NCBI GenBank assembly: GCA_048262655.1
Contig: JBLXEY010000007.1
Location: 124,001 to 188,000 of the forward strand
Length of the DNA stretch: 64,000 nt
Source of the DNA: JABMNT01 sp048262655
Lineage (GTDB): Bacteria > Pseudomonadota > Alphaproteobacteria > Rhodospirillales > Casp-alpha2
Direction: 5' to 3'
The position numbers were made by a program, and so were the translations under genes. Below, in pieces: positions 45,137 to 53,248 of this stretch. Below the pieces are notes generated by a model. The model saw only the letters and a program-made list of their open reading frames with translations. It had not been told where the DNA came from and searched no databases. Numbering within the stretch: the first letter of the stretch is position 1; the number at the start of each line of letters is the position of its first letter.

Positions 45137-45435
45137 TCGATTGATAGAAATTGAGTCTATTATATAGGGGATTTGGATTAAGTAGACATATTTTTCTATG
45201 AAGATTTCGCTGTCTATTAATTTATAAATTAATAGTCATGATGGAATTTCTGGATTTGTGTTGATTCTGGGAGACAGCATTCCATCAGATTGAACTGAAA
45301 TGTTTTATGAAGTATCGACGAAGTTTTTTTTAGCCGAAGTTGGGTGCTTGAGTGAGTGCAGGCCTTGTCACTTTTTGGTTGGTTTTCGATTTCTCCAGGG
45401 ATCCGTATCTGGGAATGGCTCTGCGACCAGTGACC

Positions 45436-46497
45436 CTATGGGGCGGTTTTTGACAATTCGTGTATCCAATTGGCGAAATGCGCGGTTTCATCGTCTGAGG
45501 AGTTGAAGAGAGTTTTATGGTCAATTTGAACGCCAAAGGATTCAGCTCTCACATGACTGGGAGAGCGGCCAAATCGGGATTTGAAAGATCGACTGAAATG
45601 TGACTCGCTGGAAAATCCACATTCAAAGGCAATCGTGCCAATGGCATAGTTGTTAAATATGGGTTGGCTGAGCATTCGAAGGCTGCGTTGCATCCGGCGT
45701 TCCCAAACGTATCGGGTCACACCCCCGTCCGGTTCAAAAATCCGGTAAATCTGGGATCTGGATATGCGATAGGTTGCCGCCAGTTCCTGTGGTGAAAGCG
45801 GCTCGGACAAATGTTTTTCGATATATCGCCGTATGGACTTACCGATGGCCGCAGAGACATCGTTGGTTTGCTCTTCGGGCATTTGACCTTCCTGCGATAA
45901 CCACCCTTCCAATAGCCCAAGAGTGCCCTGTAGGGCTCCCCCTGCTTGCAAGAGATCCATGTCAGGAACCGAGTTCCATAGTGCCTGCATGTGTTCCCCC
46001 ATAAACCGTACCATGGGGTTTTCAGATGACAGGCGTTTGCCGTGCAGAGATGACAGGAGCTCAGACAGGTCGGCTTGTAAATTACGAGGCAATACCAGAG
46101 TCAGGTTTTCAAATTCCGTATTGACCATGGCATGGGGTTGATCCATGTCGATCACCAACATATCACCAGCGATCACCTGCTCATCCCCAGCCGCAAGGCC
46201 ACCGCCTTCTAGAAACACCTGGACCAGAATATGATCCATGTTATCACGAGCGACCCTGCGCGTATCGCGCTCAAACAACTGGGATTCCGAGCGGGTCACA
46301 CCAAAAACGGTTTCGCCCAGATTGCAGGCATCGATTTGGGCGCAAATATCGCTTTTTGGCACTTCCCCTTCGGGTGAGGACAGATCGAAAAAGACACCAA
46401 TATTTTCACGCCATGCATCGAAACGTTGATCTGGTTCAAAATCAAGAGTGTTGAAATGGACGGTTTGAACAGAGGGAGGGCGCGGCGCGTTTGTCAT
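45436..46497 (-). CDS. AraC-family transcriptional regulator
   Basis: A 353-residue regulator. An N-terminal AraC-binding-like sensing domain (FDAWRENIGVFFDLSSPEG; later EGGGLAAGDEQVIAGDMLV) precedes two helix-turn-helix motifs in the C-terminal 100 residues (SPQELAATYRISRSQIYRI, then IGTIAFECGFSSESHFSRS). It lies at the end of the peptide locus, downstream of the Nif11-type gene on the same strand, and is a plausible controller of that locus. The effector is unknown. I chose the ATG at 46497. A longer in-frame start at 46545 exists but neither has a strong ribosome binding site. Confidence 0.85.
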   Translation of the reverse strand: MTNAPRPPSVQTVHFNTLDFEPDQRFDAWRENIGVFFDLSSPEGEVPKSDICAQIDACNLGETVFGVTRSESQLFERDTRRVARDNMDHILVQVFLEGGGLAAGDEQVIAGDMLVIDMDQPHAMVNTEFENLTLVLPRNLQADLSELLSSLHGKRLSSENPMVRFMGEHMQALWNSVPDMDLLQAGGALQGTLGLLEGWLSQEGQMPEEQTNDVSAAIGKSIRRYIEKHLSEPLSPQELAATYRISRSQIYRIFEPDGGVTRYVWERRMQRSLRMLSQPIFNNYAIGTIAFECGFSSESHFSRSFKSRFGRSPSHVRAESFGVQIDHKTLFNSSDDETAHFANWIHELSKTAP

Positions 46498-46726
46498 GTC
46501 GAAATTTTGACTAGTCTTGGAAACAAAAGATGCTATGGACCGCACAGAACATAGACCTGAGCGCAGAAATCTAACATCGGATATTCGGACTGTCTATATG
46601 ATCATCCCTGAACAATCCACTTCGGTTAGCGATTTCTTATGTATGACGACCGGGCTCGTATTCCACCGCGCGGGGGAGCCAATTTATGGCCAGTCCCCGC
46701 GGGTTCCCTAAAAAGTTGGGGTATTT

Positions 46727-47008
46727 TTAGCCACCGAGCCCATCATCTCCGCATTGTAGCGGGACCCCGGCTGCCACTAGCTCAAGCTCAAAATCGGTCA
46801 GCTCATCATCATTGACTGCGCTCAGTACCAATTGATCGCACTCGATAATTGCCGAGATGGCCTCATTTCTTGAAAACGAAAGGTTATGCTTTGCCGCATA
46901 GCCCATGATGACATCGGCATAGGGTTCAGTATCAAGGCCCGACAACTCCGCCTGGATTTGTGCGTCTTCGCGGATGATTTGATATAAAGCAATAATATTG
47001 GGATTCAT
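46727..47008 (-). CDS. Nif11-type leader peptide, probable RiPP precursor
   Basis: A 93-residue peptide. The Nif11-like part is visible in NPNIIALYQIIREDAQIQAE, a middle region ending SAIIECDQLVLSAVND, and the acidic leader end DDELTDFELELVAAG. Family leaders usually end in a Gly-Gly type cleavage site (often AGG). Here VAAG is followed by only 12 residues, VPLQCGDDGLGG, with a single Cys, so the core is very short, or the peptide is leader-like to its end. AAGGA eight bases before the ATG at 47008 strongly supports this start; an open frame extends 67 codons upstream without family similarity. Two C39-peptidase exporters in the locus would be expected to recognise it. Confidence 0.75.
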   Translation of the reverse strand: MNPNIIALYQIIREDAQIQAELSGLDTEPYADVIMGYAAKHNLSFSRNEAISAIIECDQLVLSAVNDDELTDFELELVAAGVPLQCGDDGLGG

Positions 47009-47258
47009 GTTTAAATTCCTTTGGACATTTTGAAATAATCCGCAAAACGGAACGTTTGCCTCGTTGGAATACAGGATGGTCACTCTTTGGTGACCCTGCC
47101 GTTTCAAAGCCTTTGCCGCTCTACGCCGAACAAACTTCCCCTCATAGAGATAATTCATTGCTTTATTTGTACACGATAGGAGCGCAAGGCCTTTGTCTGA
47201 CCGTTCCAATTCGATTGTCTCATTGTTTCAGGGTACAATTGAGCGCTTTGTTTTTAGG

Positions 47259-48209
47259 TTATCCGTCAGCCGCTATGGACATTTTTGACTGGAAACGTTC
47301 GTCCGTCCATAGGGTAACCGCGGCTAGGCGCCGTTTCATAAAATTGATCATCGGTTCGTTTTCACCAAATGTCTCATAGACAGCCACAGAATCAGGCCCG
47401 TAGGTCTCCTTTTGCAAGACACATACATCATGCAGACCCGCGATCACCCATCCTTTTTGTTGAAGATCTGGGCGGACATGGCCACAGGTATAGTGGTGGT
47501 AGCCGGTACCGGGCGGCGTTTCGCCAATGACCCAGCCAACCAGTTCACCGTGATAGCGCAAGGCAATCGAAAGAGCCGGATCGCAATGTGGCTCAAAATT
47601 GGCAAACCCCAAATTGGGGTGCACCATACCGGCATCAACAACGGCGCTGGCATGCTGCCGATCCTTGTCTGTAATCTCTGTCCAGGGGGAATGGCTGTAT
47701 CCCTGGCGATGGATACGGTGCAACATGGGACGCCATTTATCTGCAACCCGGTCCGTCCAATCAGCCCGGCCCGCCAATCGGTATTCAATCATTTCCGGTG
47801 CTGTCCACCCGCTGGACGCCATTAAGGCTTCGAATGCAACGCGTTCTTTGGTTCGCGCGGAGTGCTGGGCAACAATTTGCTCCGACCCCATTGCGCGGGC
47901 CCGTTCTGTGGCTGCTAACAGCAGGCTCTTGCCGATGCCCCGGCGGCGAAGATCGCGTGTGACCATGACAGATAAAACACGTGTCTGGCATAGCGGAATG
48001 GCCCGGCTTGTGTGCAGATGTTGTAAAAGCACCAAACCAACGGCAACCCCGGACAGACTTGCGCCGATGGCTTCCAGTTTGCCAGGAAGATGTTCGACCG
48101 CTGGGCCCTCCTCCGGTTTTTGGGAAAGGATGGGACGGAACCGCGGATAGGTAAGATGCGCATAGGCGTCCGACGGTTCATCAAGCAATGAGATTACGGG
48201 AACGTTCAT
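47259..48209 (-). CDS. Tandem GNAT-domain acyltransferase-like protein
   Basis: A 316-residue protein. An N-terminal GNAT domain has VLSVMVTRDLRRRGIGKSL, which carries the acetyl-CoA pyrophosphate loop RRRGIG. A second GNAT-like half (about residues 165-316) has GELVGWVIGETPPG and HVRPDLQQKGWVIAG but a less typical loop. It lies between the Nif11-type gene (250 bases downstream) and the giant transporter gene. GNAT enzymes are known to attach fatty acyl groups to lysine or ornithine side chains of some NHLP/Nif11-type peptides (selidamides), so it is a candidate maturase. Self-resistance by acetylation is an alternative. Confidence 0.75.
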   Translation of the reverse strand: MNVPVISLLDEPSDAYAHLTYPRFRPILSQKPEEGPAVEHLPGKLEAIGASLSGVAVGLVLLQHLHTSRAIPLCQTRVLSVMVTRDLRRRGIGKSLLLAATERARAMGSEQIVAQHSARTKERVAFEALMASSGWTAPEMIEYRLAGRADWTDRVADKWRPMLHRIHRQGYSHSPWTEITDKDRQHASAVVDAGMVHPNLGFANFEPHCDPALSIALRYHGELVGWVIGETPPGTGYHHYTCGHVRPDLQQKGWVIAGLHDVCVLQKETYGPDSVAVYETFGENEPMINFMKRRLAAVTLWTDERFQSKMSIAADG

Positions 48210-48318
48210 CGGATTAAAGCTCTGTTGCGGTTAAGGGTCATATGCTAAAATTCTGAAATAAACTGAGGAAAGATCTTGGCAAAATGACTGCACTCCAAAA
48301 CGCCATTGGGCCCAAAGA

Positions 48319-48507
48319 ATGAGTACGCCAACAAAAGGTTCCACACCCGTTCCGCCCGTCCGGAGGATTTTTCGAGAGCGTGCCGTTGAGCGTTTTACCC
48401 AGGCAAAAGAAAGCGGAGCTCCGGGGGGGACATGGCGGCCCCTTCCCCATTTGTTTTTGGCCGCAGGTTTTTTTCTGGCAATCGCTATTGTGTTGATCCT
48501 TCAATAA
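48319..48507 (+). CDS. 62-residue membrane micro-protein resembling the N-terminal tail of the HlyD adaptor
   Basis: The peptide has a basic cytosolic tail (VRRIFRERAVERFTQAKE) and one C-terminal membrane helix (LFLAAGFFLAIAIVLILQ), then stops. The tail resembles the start of the HlyD-like adaptor in the same locus (RRIFRQAALDRLSSPEQ), which also precedes a membrane helix. It may be a truncated second adaptor or a genuine small partner of the giant transporter. It lies on the opposite strand, divergent from the GNAT gene, with its stop 13 bases from the transporter's stop. The ribosome binding site is weak, so expression is uncertain. Confidence 0.5.
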   Translation: MSTPTKGSTPVPPVRRIFRERAVERFTQAKESGAPGGTWRPLPHLFLAAGFFLAIAIVLILQ

Positions 48508-48520
48508 TCCACCCACCGTT

Positions 48521-51500
48521 TTACTCATTTCGCTGCTCTGAAATGAAGATGTTTTGAAACACTTCCCGCTGTAGCGCTGTATCGACAGGTCCGTGATAGG
48601 TCATCTGGCCTTGATCCAGAATTGCGACCCGGTCAGCTTGTCTTATGAGGCTTTCATCATGGGTGACAATAACGGCGGTCAACCCCCGCGCCCTGAAGGT
48701 CGCGATTAGTTTCTTTTGGATGTCTTCGGGGACAGCGCTTAAGGCTTCATCCAGGATCAGCAGTTCGGGCGATTTAATCAAAGCCCGTGCCAACAGCATC
48801 CTTTGGCGTTGCCCCGTCGACAAGCGAAAGTCATCGACAATGGTTTGAGTTGCCATGGGCATGGCTGCGACCTCCCCGGCAAGTTGCACGTCGTCCAATA
48901 TCTTCCATAGAGTTTCGATGTCGATGGGGTCGTTTTGTGCGATTTGGCCGCGAACCGTCATGGCCTGCTCCAGCCGGTCCGCCTGCTGAATAACCGCGGT
49001 ACGCGCCCGCCAGTGGTCGGTGTCCAGCGCCTGCACATTTATACCATCAAATAAAACCCGCCCTGAATCCACCCTGTGAAACCCCATTAGAACATCTACG
49101 AGCGTCGATTTTCCGCTGCCCGATGCGCCGGTTAAAGCAAGGATTTCACCGGCTTTGATATCCAACGATACCCCCCGCAAGACCTGCTGGCCGGTATGAT
49201 TCGCGCAGAGGTTTTGAGCCAGGATTGGCGATGGTCCGCCTGTAAGTTGATCGTTGACCGGTTCCATTGGTGCGTTTGTCAGAGTTGTTAAATGGTTTAG
49301 GCTCAGTCGCCTATCAAGCCACCTGCTCAGCGCCCGGCTTACATCGGATGCCGTGTAAACGGCCAACCAGATGGCAAGGCCATCCGCTGTTTTTATAGGG
49401 CTACCCGATGTCAAAAAAACGCACGGAACGGCAAGCCAAGGCAGCATTAAAAGGAACGCGTCGCTCAACCCGTGAACCCGTGTGATCTGTTGCAAAGGCA
49501 GTACGGATTTCTTGAATAGAGCGCGCCATTGATCGGTAACCTGATCCTCGGCACCCAATGCCCTCAACCGTTGCATGCCTGTGAATGCAGTGAACAGGAA
49601 CCGGCGAGATTGTGTCATCGCTGCTTTGGATCGAACAAGCACTGGCCGTCGAAGTTGCGCCAGCACAAACGCCAGGGCCAGGCAACAAATAACAAAAACT
49701 ACGGTTATCAATGCCGTTTTGAAAGTCGTTGCCAGCGCCAGGTAAAGGATCAGAGCCACAGACGAAATAGCGCCCGCCATTTGGCGGGGTGGTGATTGCC
49801 GTAAGGCCCTGAATATTTGAGGAAACGCGTTAATCGCAGCAGCCATTTCTTCGCGTTTGATGTGTCGAATATAGGGAACCTCGATGCGGGATACCCGTGT
49901 GACAAGGCCTTGCAAGGCTGAATGTTCTACCAAGTCCACAACCCGCCGCCAGTGCACCACTCCAGCTAATTCGATGCAAACGAGAGACAAAAGAAATGAA
50001 ACGATTGCCCCGATCAAATATATACTCCCCTGCTCGTGTCCTTTAACGATCAACGGCCACCCCACCATTGAAACTCCGAGAGCAGACAAAGCAACGCTCA
50101 GGAAGCAAATGTCGTGCCGCAGGAAAGGGATGCAATTCAACAGCGACGTCTTGAGGGCTCCGGATTCCTGCGGTTGTTGCGGATACAGGCGATAGGCCAC
50201 TTCGTCAAACTCTGCGCCCGGGTTGGTTGGCAACGGTGAATAGGATTTTGTCTTAGGATCGAACAGACATTTGCCGTCCGGTTTGGGAACGATCGCCATT
50301 ATCCGGTTTTTGGAATGGGAGAAAACCAGTATCCAGTTCCCGTCCATGTCCCACCACTTGGGATTGGTCATTCTGATGGTTCGCGCCTCGAACCCGTATG
50401 TCGCTGCAATTTCACCTACGTTACTTTTTTTATGATCTATGCATGGTTCGGTATCAGCCCTCCCTAAATCACGTATTTGGGACTGAGAAGAATAAAGCGC
50501 CAGTTCTCTTAGGGGGGCATCAATTCCCGATAGACTGGGCCAATCAGGATTGAGCCCGCCATCTGCATACAGATTGGTTGCACCGAACATTTTTGCAATT
50601 TCTGAAGGGGGCAGCTGTTGGGCGACCGCTTTGTTCGGCTTTGCGCCAATTCGTCCCTTGTCCACATATAACACCCTCTCACAGGCGGCAAGGGTGGAAA
50701 GCCGATGACTGATGATAACAAGGGTGCATCCAATATTTCGGAGGTTTCGACGTATTTTTGCTTCGAGATCGGGGTTAAGGCTATCGAGAGCTTCATCCAG
50801 GACAAGAAATTTGGCGCCACTTAACAGTGCACGTGCGATTTCCAGTCTTTGCAGTTGGCCTCCGCTTAGATTGCTGCCATTTCTCGAAACCTGTTCATCC
50901 AACCCGCCTTCCCGGCTTTGGATCACGTCATCAAGGCATACGATCTGTAAAGCTTTCCACAAATCGGCGTCGCTTATGTCTGATTGCCAGAGCCGAAGGT
51001 TTTCCCGGACCGAGGCTTCGAATATCAACGGGTTTTTGACCAGCAATGACCGTTTTAAGGAGCTGCCTTCTTGCACACCAAAACAGACCTGCCCGGATGA
51101 AATTTCATCAACACCCGCAATCAAGCGTGCAATCGTCGACTTGCCACCACCGGACGGGCCCGTGATGCCAAGTTGCTCGTGGCGGTTAACAGACACGTTC
51201 AATTCTTCGACGAGAAGCTTGCGGCGTTTCGAGTGGCCGAAGCTGGCATCATGAAGGGATAAGGCTACGTTTGGGTGGCTTTTTATAACGCTTTTCGTGA
51301 TTGCGCCCCGGGATCGCTTGGGCACAGGTATCGTCAGCAAATCCTGCATATGGGAGAGCTGCTTTCGCAGGCCCCGGCCTTGCCCCCACAGATCAGCCAG
51401 ATTACGAAAAGGCATCGCCAACGCCACGGCCAGTAGCAAGACAGCCAAAGCTGTGCTGTCTGAGATTTGACCCTGTTGGGTACCTGGAATGAGTGACATA

Positions 51501-52657
51501 ATCGCAGCGGAAAGCGTGAACGGCAAAACACAGTTTTTTCCAGTTTCACCCCCTAATTCGAATACCCGCCGAACGGCGGCTTTGGTTTGATTGACCGCAT
51601 GCATGTCCAGTGTTTTTATAATCAGATTGTGGACTCTGCCGCCGGTTTTCCATGTTTCAATGGCGTCGGTATCGGAGATCAAAGCACTAAATGTGTCGTC
51701 TTTGAGATCCGGTGTCGGGTGATAGCGTTGGCTGCGTGGTCCCCAAAGCAGTGATAAAGTGAATACTGTAACCAGCAGCAAGCCACCAACGGCATAGGCT
51801 GACACGGGGTTTAGTAGCCACAGGGTCGTTAACAGAACAGGCGCGCCCAGAAGCCCAATGAAGTGTGGCAGGATATCCTCGCAAAATTGGCGGGCGGCCG
51901 GTATCGGGGCATGTACGGTTTCCATAATTCGATCTGGAATAAAATACATAAAAAACGACGGGGCCATTTTTGCCAGGTGTCGCATGATTTTTAGGCTTAA
52001 GCCCCTACTCAGCTGAGATTGCAGGATTGCCATACATTCGTGACTTGCCAATACAGCCAGCCCAAACAAAAGCGAAGCGATCAAGGCGCCTGTCAAATCT
52101 CCGGTGACGATATGTTGAGCCACGTTGGATAGTGCGAAAGCCGCTGCAATTGTAGCAACACCAGCAGATGCAATCAGCGCCCCTTCTCTTCGCCGAAGCT
52201 GATGCAAGGGCCAAAATCGGTCGATTGCATGTCGATCCGGCGTGAATTCTTTATTTGGCGAGAAAGTCAGGGCAATTCCGGTGAATTGTTCGTCAAACTG
52301 GGCGTGCGAAATTTCGATGGGACCACTATGGGGGTCATATAACCGTACATGCGTTTTGCCGATTTCTTCCAGAAGATTAAAATGTATAAAATTTAGATAC
52401 ACGATGACGGGAAACCCCAAGGCGCTGAGGTCTTCCGGTTCACATTTTTTGACTTTGCAATCCAGACCGAAACATTTGGCGCCGGTGACCATGTCTGCTG
52501 CGTTCATGCAATCTCGCGATACACCTGTTGCCGTCCGGATTTCATCCAAACTCACATGTTTACCATAATGCGCCAGAACCATCGCTAGTGTTGGCACACC
52601 GCATTCCGTTGTTTGGAATTGATATTGGCTGGGGACAAAATGGGGAAGCTGGGACAT
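48521..52657 (-). CDS. Giant fused C39-peptidase/double ABC transporter
   Basis: A 1378-residue protein with two complete transporter halves. An N-terminal C39 peptidase domain has Cys19 (TTECGVPTLA), His92 (FIHFNLL) and Asp108 (LYDPHSGP). A membrane domain and first ATPase follow, with GPSGGGKST, NLSGGQLQR, FLVLDEALDSL and IISHRLS. A linker with a folded domain (about residues 700-850, WWDMDGNWILVFSHSKNRI) leads to a second membrane domain. The second ATPase has GASGSGKST, a variant signature LSTGQRQR, LLILDEALSAV and VTHDES. NHLM-type exporters normally have these as two separate proteins, which are also encoded upstream. It probably cuts a leader at a Gly-Gly-like site and exports the peptide. 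Confidence 0.88.
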   Translation of the reverse strand: MSQLPHFVPSQYQFQTTECGVPTLAMVLAHYGKHVSLDEIRTATGVSRDCMNAADMVTGAKCFGLDCKVKKCEPEDLSALGFPVIVYLNFIHFNLLEEIGKTHVRLYDPHSGPIEISHAQFDEQFTGIALTFSPNKEFTPDRHAIDRFWPLHQLRRREGALIASAGVATIAAAFALSNVAQHIVTGDLTGALIASLLFGLAVLASHECMAILQSQLSRGLSLKIMRHLAKMAPSFFMYFIPDRIMETVHAPIPAARQFCEDILPHFIGLLGAPVLLTTLWLLNPVSAYAVGGLLLVTVFTLSLLWGPRSQRYHPTPDLKDDTFSALISDTDAIETWKTGGRVHNLIIKTLDMHAVNQTKAAVRRVFELGGETGKNCVLPFTLSAAIMSLIPGTQQGQISDSTALAVLLLAVALAMPFRNLADLWGQGRGLRKQLSHMQDLLTIPVPKRSRGAITKSVIKSHPNVALSLHDASFGHSKRRKLLVEELNVSVNRHEQLGITGPSGGGKSTIARLIAGVDEISSGQVCFGVQEGSSLKRSLLVKNPLIFEASVRENLRLWQSDISDADLWKALQIVCLDDVIQSREGGLDEQVSRNGSNLSGGQLQRLEIARALLSGAKFLVLDEALDSLNPDLEAKIRRNLRNIGCTLVIISHRLSTLAACERVLYVDKGRIGAKPNKAVAQQLPPSEIAKMFGATNLYADGGLNPDWPSLSGIDAPLRELALYSSQSQIRDLGRADTEPCIDHKKSNVGEIAATYGFEARTIRMTNPKWWDMDGNWILVFSHSKNRIMAIVPKPDGKCLFDPKTKSYSPLPTNPGAEFDEVAYRLYPQQPQESGALKTSLLNCIPFLRHDICFLSVALSALGVSMVGWPLIVKGHEQGSIYLIGAIVSFLLSLVCIELAGVVHWRRVVDLVEHSALQGLVTRVSRIEVPYIRHIKREEMAAAINAFPQIFRALRQSPPRQMAGAISSVALILYLALATTFKTALITVVFVICCLALAFVLAQLRRPVLVRSKAAMTQSRRFLFTAFTGMQRLRALGAEDQVTDQWRALFKKSVLPLQQITRVHGLSDAFLLMLPWLAVPCVFLTSGSPIKTADGLAIWLAVYTASDVSRALSRWLDRRLSLNHLTTLTNAPMEPVNDQLTGGPSPILAQNLCANHTGQQVLRGVSLDIKAGEILALTGASGSGKSTLVDVLMGFHRVDSGRVLFDGINVQALDTDHWRARTAVIQQADRLEQAMTVRGQIAQNDPIDIETLWKILDDVQLAGEVAAMPMATQTIVDDFRLSTGQRQRMLLARALIKSPELLILDEALSAVPEDIQKKLIATFRARGLTAVIVTHDESLIRQADRVAILDQGQMTYHGPVDTALQREVFQNIFISEQRNE

Positions 52658-52678
52658 TATCGTTTGGCCTGCTACCCG

Positions 52679-53224
52679 TTATTCGGTTTTTGCCGTGGCA
52701 AGGAGCTTCAGCATGCGGTCAAAGCGATCGCCTGCTAAAGAGACGACGTCCAACAGGTTTTCATCCAACTCATCCTCCAGAACCTCCTCTTGCTCCAGGC
52801 TTCCCGTTTGCCCGTAACCCAAACGACTCACGGTGCCGCGTAATCGATCCGCTAGAAAGAAGCTCAGCGCCTTGTAAAAACGCATTCCAAATCCAGGGTC
52901 CTCTTCCATTCGGTTCTCCAGCGCAGTGTGAGACAGCTCAAGGACGACACTCTCGCCATTCGCGATAACGCTGGCCGATGGCGGGGCGTTGTCGACAAAG
53001 GACATTTCGCCGACAATCTCTCCTGACCCCAAGATCGCGAGAGTGCCAATTTTTGAATCAACAACATTCAGGCTTCCCTGCAGCAAAATGTATACATGTG
53101 TGCTTTTGGTTCCTTCGTTTATTATCGAAACACCATCGTTTATCGTCCGCTTGGTTCCCGAACGCGCCATCCATTCGGCATCGGTATCACGCAGTTGACC
53201 CAGAATAATTAACACTTTGCGCAT
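52679..53224 (-). CDS. Cyclic-nucleotide-binding-domain protein
   Basis: A 181-residue protein. The beta-roll of the cNMP-binding fold reads VSIINEGTKSTHVYILLQGSL, then GSGEIVGEMSFVDNAPPSASV, which contains the conserved GE of the phosphate-binding cassette. A helical C-terminus follows, with no DNA-binding helix-turn-helix visible, so it is probably not a CRP-type regulator. It lies between the second NHLM-type ABC transporter gene and the giant transporter gene, with 24- and 21-base gaps, so it is part of the export operon. It may regulate export in response to a nucleotide or another ligand. GGAAG precedes the ATG. Confidence 0.85.
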   Translation of the reverse strand: MRKVLIILGQLRDTDAEWMARSGTKRTINDGVSIINEGTKSTHVYILLQGSLNVVDSKIGTLAILGSGEIVGEMSFVDNAPPSASVIANGESVVLELSHTALENRMEEDPGFGMRFYKALSFFLADRLRGTVSRLGYGQTGSLEQEEVLEDELDENLLDVVSLAGDRFDRMLKLLATAKTE

Positions 53225-53248
53225 ATCGGTCTTCCTTTTCCAACCTGT

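Noticed and set aside
46517..46711. Plus-strand open frame of 64 codons between the AraC gene and the Nif11-type gene
   Set aside because: It has no leader-like or core-like features and no ribosome binding site; I could not support it as a second precursor.
47009..47209. Extension of the Nif11-type peptide by 67 upstream codons
   Set aside because: The strong AAGGA before the internal ATG at 47008 and the start of family similarity there favour the short form.
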